Of a DNA stretch of 64,000 nucleotides, positions 8,458 through 16,574 are shown one piece after another; the stretch's first letter is position 1; the number at the start of each line of letters is the position of its first letter. This DNA is from JBGPGW01 sp046349515 (lineage in GTDB: Bacteria > Pseudomonadota > Alphaproteobacteria > CADEGL01). The DNA is taken from contig JAXMCE010000002.1 of assembly GCA_046349515.1 (NCBI GenBank), positions 310,001-374,000 on the forward strand. The letters run 5' to 3'. The position numbers were made by a program, and so were the translations under genes. The notes under the pieces were generated by a model. It had not been told where the DNA came from and made no database searches. It saw only the letters and a list, made by a program, of their open reading frames with translations.

Positions 8458-9591
8458 ATGCCAATGATCAAGGTCGCAATTGCCGGTGTGGGAAATTGCG
8501 CGAGCACCTTGGTTCAAGGTCTCGAATATTACCGCGACCGGAACGACCACGAACTGTCCGGCCTCATGCACCCCGTGATTGGCGATTGGCGCGTGTCCGA
8601 CATCGAAGTCGTGGCGGCCTTCGACATCGATCGCCGGAAAGTCGGCCAGCCTCTTGAGAAGGCCATCTTTTCCAAGCCCAACTGCACCCGGGTGTTCCAG
8701 CCGACCATGCCCGTCTCGCGCACCATCGTGCAGATGGGACCGATCCTCGACGGCATCGCGCCCCACATGGCGGAGTATGACGAGGACGAGGCGTTCCGCG
8801 CGGCCGAGGCCGAGCCCGTTGACGTGGCGGAGGTCCTCAAGAAGAGCGGCGCGGAGATCCTGATCTGCTACCTGCCGGTCGGGTCGGAACAGGCCGTGCG
8901 CCACTACGCCAATGCCTGTCTCAAGGCCGGCGTGGCCATGGTGAATTGCGTGCCCGTCTTCATAGCCTCCGACCCCGAATGGGCGGCGCGGTTCCGCGCC
9001 GCGGGGCTGCCCATCGTCGGCGACGACGTAAAAAGCCAGCTCGGCGCCACCATCGTCCACCGCGCCCTCGTCCGTCTCTTTAACGACCGCGGCGTCAAGG
9101 TCGACCGCACCTACCAGCTCAACACCGGTGGCAACACCGACTTCCTCAATATGCTCGAGCGCAATCGCCTCAAGTCGAAGAAGAAATCGAAGACCGGCTC
9201 GGTGCAGTCCCAGCTCGACGTGCCGCTCGAGGACGGCGACATCCATATCGGGCCGTCGGACTACGTGCCGTGGCAGGGCGACAACAAGATCTGTTTCATC
9301 CGCATCGAGGGCCGCGGATTCGGCGACGTTCCGCTGGACATGGAGCTGCGCCTGTCCGTGCAGGACTCGCCCAACAGCGCCGGCGTCGTGATCGACGCAA
9401 TCCGGTTTGCGAAACTCGGGCTCGTGAGCGGCCTTGCCGGCCCGCTCATCGCGCCCAGCGCCTACTACATGAAGAGCCCGCCGGTGCAGATGCGCGACAC
9501 GGAGGCACGCGAGCTGTGCGATGCGTTCATCGAAGAGCATCGGCAAAACCGCGAGCCAAAGGCACCCGTCAAGTCGCGCGCAGCCAGTTGA
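8458..9591 (+). CDS. ino1: Inositol-3-phosphate synthase (archaeal/actinobacterial type)
   Basis: Converts D-glucose 6-phosphate to 1L-myo-inositol 3-phosphate with NAD+, the committed step of inositol synthesis. The 377-residue protein has an N-terminal Rossmann motif (VAIAGVGNCASTLVQG), the family stretches LMHPVIGDW, AFDIDRRKVG, ICYLPVGSEQA, VNCVPVFIAS, GDDVKSQLGAT, QLNTGGNTDF and the Lys-rich KSKKKSKT segment of the catalytic domain. Its length matches the short prokaryotic forms, not the ~510-residue eukaryotic enzyme. The start MPMIKV has GAGGAGATAG upstream; the second Met at 8464 is an alternative. It opens a run of six same-strand genes that should act on the inositol phosphate produced here. 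Confidence 0.93.
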   Translation: MPMIKVAIAGVGNCASTLVQGLEYYRDRNDHELSGLMHPVIGDWRVSDIEVVAAFDIDRRKVGQPLEKAIFSKPNCTRVFQPTMPVSRTIVQMGPILDGIAPHMAEYDEDEAFRAAEAEPVDVAEVLKKSGAEILICYLPVGSEQAVRHYANACLKAGVAMVNCVPVFIASDPEWAARFRAAGLPIVGDDVKSQLGATIVHRALVRLFNDRGVKVDRTYQLNTGGNTDFLNMLERNRLKSKKKSKTGSVQSQLDVPLEDGDIHIGPSDYVPWQGDNKICFIRIEGRGFGDVPLDMELRLSVQDSPNSAGVVIDAIRFAKLGLVSGLAGPLIAPSAYYMKSPPVQMRDTEARELCDAFIEEHRQNREPKAPVKSRAAS

Positions 9592-9633
9592 GGCGCACGA
9601 CGGCACGCGCCGTGCCGCAAGGGGCGCGGCAGA

Positions 9634-10329
9634 GTGATTAGACCCAAGGCCATCCTGTTCGACTTCGGCGGGACGCTGGACGCCGACGGCCTGCCGTGGA
9701 AGGAGCGCTTCCATCACCTTTACCGCGCCGAGGGCGTCGCCCTCGATCCCGAGGCGTTCGCGCCTCTGTTCTACGCGGCGGACGATCGGCTAGTGGGCGA
9801 TCTCGCGCGGAGCGCCGGGCTCCGAGCCACGATCGACCAATTGACCGCCAACCTCGACCCGCTCCTCCCGAACGGCTCAGCCGAGCGCCGCGCCCGCGTC
9901 GGCCGGCGATTCATCGAGGATGCCCAAGCCTGCCTCGGGCGTAATCGCCCCATCTTGCGCGCCCTTCGCGCCCAATGCCCCTTGGGAATCGTGTCCAATT
10001 TCTACGGCAATCTCGAAGGGGTCTGCCGGGAGACGGGACTCGATGGCCTCATCGACGTCGCCGTCGACAGCACGGTCGTCGGCGCATCGAAGCCCGAGCC
10101 CCGGATCTTCGAGGCTGCGTTGCGGCCGCTCGGGGTCGAAGCCGGGGCATGCGTCTTCGTGGGCGATTCGCTCCACCGCGATTGGGTCGGGGCCGAGCGC
10201 CTCGGCATGACGTTCATATGGATCGAGCATCCGGCGATGGTGAAGACGGGTGCCGCGCGCCCGCGGCATAGCGTGCCGTCTCTCACGCGCCTGCCGGCGA
10301 TCCTCGGCCTCATCGACGACGCGGCATGA
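9634..10329 (+). CDS. HAD-superfamily hydrolase (phosphatase-like)
   Basis: A 231-residue haloacid-dehalogenase fold protein. Motif I is FDFGGTLDADG: the nucleophilic Asp is present, but the general acid/base Asp of the usual DxDGT is replaced by Gly (D-F-G-G-T), as seen in several HAD subfamilies. Motif II Ser is in GIVSNFYG, motif III Lys in GASKPEP, and motif IV is VFVGDSLHRDWVGAERLGM. The start is GTG 9634, 42 bases after the inositol-phosphate synthase, and the end overlaps the next gene by four bases. A role as inositol-phosphate or related sugar-phosphate phosphatase is inferred only from position. Confidence 0.85.
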   Translation: MIRPKAILFDFGGTLDADGLPWKERFHHLYRAEGVALDPEAFAPLFYAADDRLVGDLARSAGLRATIDQLTANLDPLLPNGSAERRARVGRRFIEDAQACLGRNRPILRALRAQCPLGIVSNFYGNLEGVCRETGLDGLIDVAVDSTVVGASKPEPRIFEAALRPLGVEAGACVFVGDSLHRDWVGAERLGMTFIWIEHPAMVKTGAARPRHSVPSLTRLPAILGLIDDAA

Positions 10330-11039
10330 GCGGCCTGCGCGGAGGAATCATCGCCGCCGGTCATGGCGAGCGGCTCAAGGCTGGAGGCTGGCAAGGTCCG
10401 AAGCCGCTCCTGCCGATCGCCGGCCGGCCGCTGATCGGCCACGCGGTCGACAATCTGGTGCGCGCCGGCGTGTCGCGGATCGACGTCATCTTCAACGAAG
10501 AAAGCTCGGCCTGCGCCGAGTGGCTGCGCATCAACAAGGGCACACTGGCCATCGACATCATCTTGCGCTCGACCCCGTCGTCCTTCGAGAGCTTCCGGCT
10601 CATCGCCGAACGCTTGAGGGGCGCTCCCGCGATCGTCACGACCGTCGACGGCATCATGGACAAGGACGCGCTGATCCCCGTGGCCGAGGCGCTGGCGTCA
10701 TCCGACGAGCTCGTCCTCGGCGTGACCGATCATGTCGACGACGAGAAACCGTTGTGGATCAGCCGGGACGAGAAAACAGGACGCGTCATCGCGATTGGCG
10801 AGGAGCGCGGAAACTGCGTCAGCGCCGGCGTCTACGGCCTTCCGGCCGGGTTCACCCTGCCGGTCGCCGCGAAGTACGCGCGCCTTCGCGATTTCCTGGT
10901 CTCGGCCGTTGAAAGCGGCAGCCCGGTCTCAACCGTCATGCTGACGGGCGTCATCGACGTCGACCGCCTGTCGGACGCGGCCGCGGCCGAACGCCGCTAC
11001 CGTGCCGTGGCGCCGGTCCGCAGCGGGCAGGGCCGATAA
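10326..11039 (+). CDS. Nucleotidyltransferase (NTP-transferase domain, IPCT/MobA-like)
   Basis: A 237-residue sugar-phosphate nucleotidyltransferase fold. The NTP-binding signature is GGIIAAGHGERL, followed by GPKPLLPIAGRPLIGHAV (the conserved Lys-Pro and Gly-x-Pro-Leu-Ile), and a TTVDGIMDKDAL metal-binding Asp region. The start overlaps the HAD stop by ATGA. Sitting between inositol-phosphate synthase and a CDP-alcohol phosphotransferase, the most economical role is CTP:inositol-1-phosphate cytidylyltransferase giving CDP-inositol, as in archaeal DIPP synthesis; other sugar phosphates or NTPs are possible. This is the intact catalytic domain, while the homologous-looking N-terminus of the 14277-15506 protein lacks the signature. 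Confidence 0.82.
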   Translation: MSGLRGGIIAAGHGERLKAGGWQGPKPLLPIAGRPLIGHAVDNLVRAGVSRIDVIFNEESSACAEWLRINKGTLAIDIILRSTPSSFESFRLIAERLRGAPAIVTTVDGIMDKDALIPVAEALASSDELVLGVTDHVDDEKPLWISRDEKTGRVIAIGEERGNCVSAGVYGLPAGFTLPVAAKYARLRDFLVSAVESGSPVSTVMLTGVIDVDRLSDAAAAERRYRAVAPVRSGQGR

Positions 11040-11044
11040 GCGCG

Positions 11045-11875
11045 ATGTCCCATTTTCTCGGCATCTACCGGGAGCATGACCATTCGCCCGGCCACGAGGA
11101 CAATGACGCCGCGATCCTCGAGGCGACGGCAGAAGCGCTTCGTGCGCGGGATGCGACCGTCCGCCTGTGCCGGCCCGATCAGTTGCCGGACGCGCTTCGC
11201 CCGGCTCCACACCTGATCTTCGCCATGTGCGAGACCGAGCCATGCCTCGCCGGCCTTGATCGCGCCCGGGCTGCCGGCATCACGGTCATCAACGCGCCGG
11301 ATGGCATTCGCAACAATTTCCGCTATCGGCTGATTCGCCGGCTTGCCGACGCGCCCTTGCGTTTTCCCCGGAGCGAGGTCATCGAACTCGCGGGGACGAC
11401 GCCGTGGCCGGGCAAGCCTCTCTGGCTCAAACGCTACGACTTCCACGCGACGGAACCGGGCGACGTCCTCTTCGCCGGCGACGAGGCACAATGGAGCCAT
11501 TCGCTCGCCCGATTCTCGGCGCGCGGCTTCGCCAAGATCATCGCGCAGGAGCACGTCGACGGCGATCTCGTCAAATTTTACGGCGTGGCAGGGCGGTGGT
11601 TCCGGTGGTTCTACCACCGGGACGAGCCGGCGGAAGACGGCAGGATCGACCTCGGTGCCTTGCGCGGCAGCGCGGATGCCGCCGCTGCGGCGCTGGGGCT
11701 CGACGTCTTCGGCGGGGACGCTATCATCGGGGCGGACGGTTCGCCGACGATCATCGATCTCAACGCCTGGCCGAGCTTCGCCCGCTTTCGGAGCGAAGCG
11801 GCGGCGGCGATCGCCGATCTTCTGATGTTCCGCGTCGATGCGCGCACCACCGCCGTTCGCGCCTCCGCTACGTAA
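11045..11875 (+). CDS. ATP-grasp-like protein of unknown substrate
   Basis: A 276-residue protein with the layout of an ATP-grasp ligase: an N-terminal pre-ATP-grasp region (MSHFLGIYREHD; HLIFAMCETEPCLAGLDRA), a nucleotide-binding region with KPLWLKRYDFHAT, an IIAQEHVDGDLVKFYGV segment (the E-x-V pattern after the adenine-binding strand) and a C-terminal GGDAIIGADGSPTIIDLNAWPSF containing the acidic/Asn metal ligands (D-x-N). Such enzymes join a carboxylate to an amine or thiol using ATP. It follows the nucleotidyltransferase by five bases and precedes an aminotransferase by 18 bases, so an amino-group ligation onto an inositol-derived product is a plausible but unproven role. Confidence 0.72.
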   Translation: MSHFLGIYREHDHSPGHEDNDAAILEATAEALRARDATVRLCRPDQLPDALRPAPHLIFAMCETEPCLAGLDRARAAGITVINAPDGIRNNFRYRLIRRLADAPLRFPRSEVIELAGTTPWPGKPLWLKRYDFHATEPGDVLFAGDEAQWSHSLARFSARGFAKIIAQEHVDGDLVKFYGVAGRWFRWFYHRDEPAEDGRIDLGALRGSADAAAAALGLDVFGGDAIIGADGSPTIIDLNAWPSFARFRSEAAAAIADLLMFRVDARTTAVRASAT

Positions 11876-11893
11876 CGAAAGGTGACGGTCACG

Positions 11894-13252
11894 ATGGAAG
11901 GAAAGCGGGACTTCGCAAGTCCGGGTCAGTTGCGCGCGGTGCCGGGGCCGAAATCCAAGGCCATCTTCGACCACGAGCAGCAGTACATCGCGCCGGGCCT
12001 CCAGTCGATCGCGCTGTTCTCCGAGATCACCGTCGACCGCGCCCAGGGCTCGACCGTCTATGACGTCGACGGCAATGCGTATCTCGACTTCGTCGCGGGC
12101 GTCTGCGTCGGAAGTTTGGGACATTGTCATCCGCACTATGTGAAGCGCCTCAGCGAGCAATTGAACCGCGCGACCTTCGGCAGCTTGACGACCGAGGCAC
12201 GCGCCCGGTTCCTCGAGCTCGTCTCGGCGACGCTGCCCGGCGAGATCTCGAAGATCCAGCTCTTCTCCGGAGGCGCCGAGGCGGTGGAGGCGGCGTTCCG
12301 TCTCGCCAAATCGGCGACCGGCAAGTGGGAATTCGTCGGCTTCTGGGGCGGCTTCCACGGCAAGACCAAGGGCACGGTCGGGCTGCTCGGCGGATCGTTC
12401 CGCTATCACCAGGGCCCGTTCCCGCCGGGCATGCACATGTCGCCCTACGCGAACTGCTACCGTTGCCCGTGGAAGCTGCGTTACCCGTCCTGCGGCCTCG
12501 CCTGCGCCGATCACCTGCGCCAGAAGATCCGCAACGAGACTCAGGCCGAGGTCGCGGCCATCATCGCCGAGCCCATCCAGGGAACGGCCGGCAACGTCAT
12601 TCCGCCCGACGATTTCCTCCACGCCGTCAAAGAGATCGCGCACGAAGTCGGCGCGCTGCTGATTGCCGACGAGATCCTCACCGGCTTCGGGCGGACCGGA
12701 ACCATGTGGGCCTGCGACCGGATCGGGCTCGTTCCCGATGCCATGACCATCGGGAAGGGCATGGGCAGCGGCTTCCCGTTGAGCGGCATCGCGACGACGC
12801 CCACGCTTGCCGACAGCAAGCCCTTCGCCGAGCCCAGCGGCAGTTCCTCGAGCTATGGCGGCAATCCGCTCGCGGCTGCGGCCGGACTTGCCTCGATCGA
12901 GGCGATTCAGGCCGAGAACCTGGTCGAGAACTCGGAGCGCGTCGGCCGCGTGATGCTCGACGCGTTGAAGAGGCTCCAAGAAAAATATCGATTCATCGGC
13001 GATGTGCGCGGGCGGGGCCTTCTCATCGGCGTCGAGCTCGTGAGCGACCGCGAGACCAAAGAGCCGCTCGACAAGAAAATTACGCGCCGCCTCTTCCACG
13101 AAGCTCTCAACCGCGGCCTCATGACGATGGCCTACTCCCACGTCATCCGCATCAATCCGCCGCTCGTCCTGACCGAGGATGAAGCGCGCCAGGGCGTGGC
13201 CATCCTTGACGAGGCCTTCGGCGCGATCGCGCGCGAGTTCGCCCTTGCCTGA
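11894..13252 (+). CDS. Class III PLP-dependent aminotransferase with four-Cys insertion
   Basis: A 452-residue fold-type I aminotransferase of class III (ornithine/acetylornithine/glutamate-1-semialdehyde group). Seen: LDFVAGVCVGSLGHCHP, FSGGAEAVEAAFRLAK, GFWGGFHGKT, the catalytic block LIADEILTGFGRTGTMW with the PLP Lys in MTIGKGMGSGFP, and RGRGLLIGVELV. Between the substrate domain strands lies an unusual C-x2-C-x8-C-x3-C motif (12455-12505), shared with the aminotransferase at 17557. Start chosen at ATG 11894 because GAAAGGTG lies nine bases upstream; GTG 11882 is an alternative. Likely transaminates a keto product of the neighbouring dehydrogenase, but the substrate is not readable from sequence. 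Confidence 0.88.
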   Translation: MEGKRDFASPGQLRAVPGPKSKAIFDHEQQYIAPGLQSIALFSEITVDRAQGSTVYDVDGNAYLDFVAGVCVGSLGHCHPHYVKRLSEQLNRATFGSLTTEARARFLELVSATLPGEISKIQLFSGGAEAVEAAFRLAKSATGKWEFVGFWGGFHGKTKGTVGLLGGSFRYHQGPFPPGMHMSPYANCYRCPWKLRYPSCGLACADHLRQKIRNETQAEVAAIIAEPIQGTAGNVIPPDDFLHAVKEIAHEVGALLIADEILTGFGRTGTMWACDRIGLVPDAMTIGKGMGSGFPLSGIATTPTLADSKPFAEPSGSSSSYGGNPLAAAAGLASIEAIQAENLVENSERVGRVMLDALKRLQEKYRFIGDVRGRGLLIGVELVSDRETKEPLDKKITRRLFHEALNRGLMTMAYSHVIRINPPLVLTEDEARQGVAILDEAFGAIAREFALA

Positions 13253-14291
13253 ACGCGTCCTCAAGGGCGCGATCATCGGCCTTGGCAATGTGGCGGTGAA
13301 CGGCCATCTCCCGGGTTGGTGCGCGTGTCCGGAGGTGCGAATCGTCGCCGCGACGGACGCCGACCCGAAGCGGCTGAAGGAGATCGAAAAAGCGCCGTAC
13401 GCGATCGCGTGGTCGGCGACGGTGGACGATCTCTTTCGACGCGGCGACCTCGACTTCGTCGATATCGCGACACCGCCCGCAAGCCACGCCCGGCTCATCC
13501 GTTCGGCGCTCGAGCGTGGCATCCACGTCCTGTGCGAGAAGCCGCTCGTCACGGAGGCGGGCGACATCGCAGGCCTCGCGGATCTTGCCCGCGGCCGGAA
13601 CCTGGCGCTCCACACCGTCCATAACTGGCTCAAGGCGCCGGGTGCGCGCGCCATCACCGCGGCCCTCGCGAAGGGCGCGGTCGGGCCCGTGCGGCGCATC
13701 GAGTGGGCAACGCTCCGCACGCGGCCAGCGGTCACGGTCGCGACGGATGGCGCTTCCAACTGGCGGACCGATGCGGCGATCGCGGGCGGCGGGATCCTCA
13801 TCGACCATGGCTGGCACGCGCTTTACTGCGTTGCGCGGTGGATGGGCGTCGAGCCAAGGGAGGTTGCGGCGCGCCTCGAGATTCGCGGTGCGGGCGCCGG
13901 AGGAATCGAGGATACGGCAACGGTCGTCCTCACGGCTCCCCAAGTCGAAGCCGAGATTTTTCTCACCTGGACCGCCGACAGGCGGGAGAACCGCATCGCG
14001 ATTGCCGGGCGCGACGGCACGCTCACCCTGGTGGGGCCTGCCCTCACGCTCGAACGGCCCGGACGCGATCCGGAGCGAACCCCGTGCGCGCCTGCGCTCG
14101 AGGAAGGATCGCACCACCCCGATTGGTTCGGCGGCGTGGTCGAAGATTTTCTCGCGTCTATGCGGTCGGCGAACCCGAGCGAATCGGCCAATCTCGGCGA
14201 GGCAAGTCTCTGCGCCCGGCTGATCGAGGCCGCCAAGCGATCAAGCGCCGCGGGCGGCGCGCCGCAGTCACTGGCGTCAGCCCCTCTCTGA
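13245..14291 (+). CDS. Gfo/Idh/MocA-family NAD(P)-dependent oxidoreductase
   Basis: A sugar/cyclitol dehydrogenase-type protein of 348 residues. The N-terminal Rossmann domain starts KGAIIGLGNVAVNGHLPGW and contains ATPPASHARLI and the family signature HVLCEKPLV; the C-terminal domain has GGGILIDHGWHALYC, placing the conserved Asp and His of the active site. TTG 13245 was chosen: it overlaps the aminotransferase stop by eight bases and gives a normal N-terminus, whereas the frame upstream to 13179 lies wholly inside the aminotransferase. The 3' end overlaps the convergent CDP-alcohol transferase by 15 bases. With the aminotransferase it could make an amino-inositol or amino-sugar, as oxidation plus transamination does in scyllo-inosamine formation; inference. 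Confidence 0.85.
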   Translation: MPERVLKGAIIGLGNVAVNGHLPGWCACPEVRIVAATDADPKRLKEIEKAPYAIAWSATVDDLFRRGDLDFVDIATPPASHARLIRSALERGIHVLCEKPLVTEAGDIAGLADLARGRNLALHTVHNWLKAPGARAITAALAKGAVGPVRRIEWATLRTRPAVTVATDGASNWRTDAAIAGGGILIDHGWHALYCVARWMGVEPREVAARLEIRGAGAGGIEDTATVVLTAPQVEAEIFLTWTADRRENRIAIAGRDGTLTLVGPALTLERPGRDPERTPCAPALEEGSHHPDWFGGVVEDFLASMRSANPSESANLGEASLCARLIEAAKRSSAAGGAPQSLASAPL

Positions 14292-15506
14292 TCCTGAGCG
14301 CGCGCGGGCCGCCGCAACCACCAGCAGGGCGAAAAAGACGGGCGTTCCCACGGCGCTGGCCGCGAGAAACCAGCTGGCCTTGCCGAAGAACGACAAAAGC
14401 ACCACGAGATAGATGAAGTCGCGCCGCGACAGGGAATCGAGAAGGCGGCTGAGCGGCGCCTCCTCATCGCGGGACACCGAGGTGTACAAAGGTCCCCGGT
14501 CATCCTTGCGGCGCATCACGTGGAAATAGACGAACCCGGCGGAGGCCAGCGTGGCGCCAGCGGCCACCGCGCCGAGGAGAATCGGCCAACCCGCCCCTTC
14601 GGCGAGACCCCAGCCGATTCCCATGCAAAGAAACACCGCGACGTGCACGACGTTGTCGCCCCAGAAGTCGAGGACGCCGCCCCATCGCGATTCGAGGAAT
14701 TTGAGCCGCGCGAGCTCACCATCGCAGCCGTCGAGAATCGAGTGCGCGAGGAAGAGGAGCGCGCCCAACGTCTGCCAGATCGGCGCGGCTGAGAGAAAGA
14801 AAGGCGCGCCCATGAGTCCCACCAGCACCGAGATGACCGTCATCCAATTGGGCGAGAGCGCGGTCCCCGCCAGGCGGCGCGTGATCGCGAGCGAGAGGGG
14901 CCGCTCGACGAGTCGCGCCATGAATCCGTCGGTGTCCTTGCGGAGCGAACGAAGAAGTCGCCGCTCCGCCTCGGCCACATCTCTGTCTGTCGCGAGCACG
15001 GGCGGCGGCGGCGCGAGCCCGAGGCTTTCGGCCGCCCGCTCGACCCCGGAACAACCGGGGAGGAGATCCGGCGCGACCGCCCGGCCCGCGAGGACGATGC
15101 CGCAGGGATCGCTCATCGACACGCGATCGTCGATCCTCCGCCGCGCGAGAGGCTCGAGCCACTCGCGCTGGCCGAGAATTCGCGCCGGCACGTAGACAGT
15201 CCGCCTGTTTGCGCCCGACCGCGCCGCGCCCGACTGCTCGATCGTCGCGCCCGGCACGCCGCGAAGGAGACCGCGGAAGCGCTGGGCGTCGTCAGTGTCG
15301 GCGAGCACGATGATCTCGGAAAATCCGCTCCGCGCGGCCGCGAGCGCCGTCCGCCGAAGCAAGGGCAGGCCCAGGATGACCCGGCCCACGTCGATGTCGC
15401 CGGTCGATGCCTTGCGCCCGTCGAGCACGAGACGAGCGCCGTCCGCGTCCGGCTCCAACGGTTCGGCAGTGCGGTCGGCCATGGGCGAGGCGGGTTTGAC
15501 AGCCAT
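14277..15506 (-). CDS. CDP-alcohol phosphotransferase with degenerate nucleotidyltransferase-like N-terminus (DIPPS/PIP-synthase-like)
   Basis: A 409-residue membrane enzyme. The C-terminal half carries the full CDP-alcohol phosphatidyltransferase motif D-G-x2-A-R-x8-G-x3-D-x3-D at about residues 262-284, preceded by KDTDGFMARLVERPLSLAITR, a phrase typical of the di-myo-inositol-phosphate-phosphate and archaetidylinositol/PIP synthase branch, and followed by several membrane helices. The N-terminal about 180 residues recall the cytidylyltransferase half of archaeal bifunctional IPCT-DIPPS proteins (ILGLPLLRRTALAAARSGF; EIIVLADTDD), but the GxGxRL signature is absent. ATG 15506 was chosen; ATG 15482 is possible and neither has a strong ribosome site. 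The gene faces the oxidoreductase and diverges from the flippase-like gene. The product, lipid or soluble, cannot be told from sequence. Confidence 0.85.
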   Translation of the reverse strand: MAVKPASPMADRTAEPLEPDADGARLVLDGRKASTGDIDVGRVILGLPLLRRTALAAARSGFSEIIVLADTDDAQRFRGLLRGVPGATIEQSGAARSGANRRTVYVPARILGQREWLEPLARRRIDDRVSMSDPCGIVLAGRAVAPDLLPGCSGVERAAESLGLAPPPPVLATDRDVAEAERRLLRSLRKDTDGFMARLVERPLSLAITRRLAGTALSPNWMTVISVLVGLMGAPFFLSAAPIWQTLGALLFLAHSILDGCDGELARLKFLESRWGGVLDFWGDNVVHVAVFLCMGIGWGLAEGAGWPILLGAVAAGATLASAGFVYFHVMRRKDDRGPLYTSVSRDEEAPLSRLLDSLSRRDFIYLVVLLSFFGKASWFLAASAVGTPVFFALLVVAAARARSGSERG

Positions 15507-15533
15507 GGGGGTGAGGCTTAGAACCCGCACACT

Positions 15534-16574
15534 ATGTGGCGGGAATCGACCCCGCAAGCCGCACGACGGCCGGCCGCGCGACGGGATCCCGGGAGCTCGC
15601 CCATCAAGACAGTGCTCTACATCACCGGCATCCTGGGAATTGGCCTTGCCGCCTACCTGATAGTCGATGCCGGAGCCGAGACCGTGCTGTCGGCCATGGC
15701 CACCATCGGCTGGGGCCTCGTGGCCGTGACCCTCTTTCACCTGCTTCCCATGGGACTGAGCACGATGTCCTGGCGGGAAATGTTTCCGATCCGGCAGCGG
15801 CTGAAGTTTACCGTCCTGATCTGGGCGCGCTGGATCCGCGAGAGCGTCAACAGCCTTCTGCCCGTGGGCCAGGTCGGCGGCGATGTCGTCTGCGCACGTC
15901 TCATCCATCTCAAGGGCACGGCGGGACCCTTGAACGCCGCGACCATGATCGTCGACCTCACGGTCGGTGTCCTGACCCAACTCACCTTCATTGTGCTCGG
16001 ACTCGTGCTGCTGGTCAGCCAGTCGACGAATCCCGACATCCTCGAGCCCGTGACGAACATCCTGTTCGGCCTCGCCCTCGTCCTCTGCGCCACATTCGCC
16101 TTTCTGTTCGTGCAGATTCGGGGATTCTTCGGGCGGATGGCGCACGCGACGAGCCGCCTGTTCGGCACCACCGCGCTGATCCGCATGGCGTCCAAAGTTT
16201 CAGAGGTCGATGAGGCGGTGGGCGCGATCTATGCGAGAAAGCGCAAGCTCGTGCGCGCCAACCTTTGGCGGCTGGCGGGATGGATCGCCGGCACGGGCGA
16301 GATCTGGCTCCTTATGCAGTTTCTCGGGAAGCCCGTCTCGCTCACGGAGGCCTTCATCCTGGAGAGCCTCGGTTCGGGGGTCCGGGCGATCGCCTTCCTC
16401 GTGCCCGGCGCCATCGGCGTGCTTGAGAGCAGCTATGTCGTCTTCGGCTCGATGTTTGGCATCGCGCCGAGCGATGCCCTTGCGATCGCGCTCGGCAAAC
16501 GGGTGCGCGAAATCGCGCTCGGCGTCCCGGGTCTCGCGGCCTGGCAAATCGCCGAAGGGCGCCGATTGATCTAG
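15534..16574 (+). CDS. Flippase-like integral membrane protein (LPG synthase TM-region/HpnL-like)
   Basis: A polytopic membrane protein of the family matching the transmembrane half of lysylphosphatidylglycerol synthase (UPF0104/HpnL group). Seen: about seven to eight hydrophobic helices, the family signature WARWIRESVNSLLPVGQVGGD near residue 100, and the late motif VPGAIGVLESSYVVFGS. It lacks the soluble aminoacyltransferase domain of MprF. Members are thought to flip or handle lipids or lipid-linked intermediates across the inner membrane. ATG 15534 is the only canonical start after an in-frame stop at 15519, but the first about 23 residues (basic, Arg/Ala/Pro-rich) look non-conserved, so the true start may be a rare codon nearer 15600. 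Its placement with the CDP-alcohol transferase suggests transport of that enzyme's lipid product. Confidence 0.82.
   Translation: MWRESTPQAARRPAARRDPGSSPIKTVLYITGILGIGLAAYLIVDAGAETVLSAMATIGWGLVAVTLFHLLPMGLSTMSWREMFPIRQRLKFTVLIWARWIRESVNSLLPVGQVGGDVVCARLIHLKGTAGPLNAATMIVDLTVGVLTQLTFIVLGLVLLVSQSTNPDILEPVTNILFGLALVLCATFAFLFVQIRGFFGRMAHATSRLFGTTALIRMASKVSEVDEAVGAIYARKRKLVRANLWRLAGWIAGTGEIWLLMQFLGKPVSLTEAFILESLGSGVRAIAFLVPGAIGVLESSYVVFGSMFGIAPSDALAIALGKRVREIALGVPGLAAWQIAEGRRLI

Noticed and set aside
10997..13801. 934-codon minus-strand frame across the inositol cluster
   Set aside because: Lies opposite the ATP-grasp, aminotransferase and dehydrogenase genes; Arg/Glu/Asp-rich shadow with no motif.
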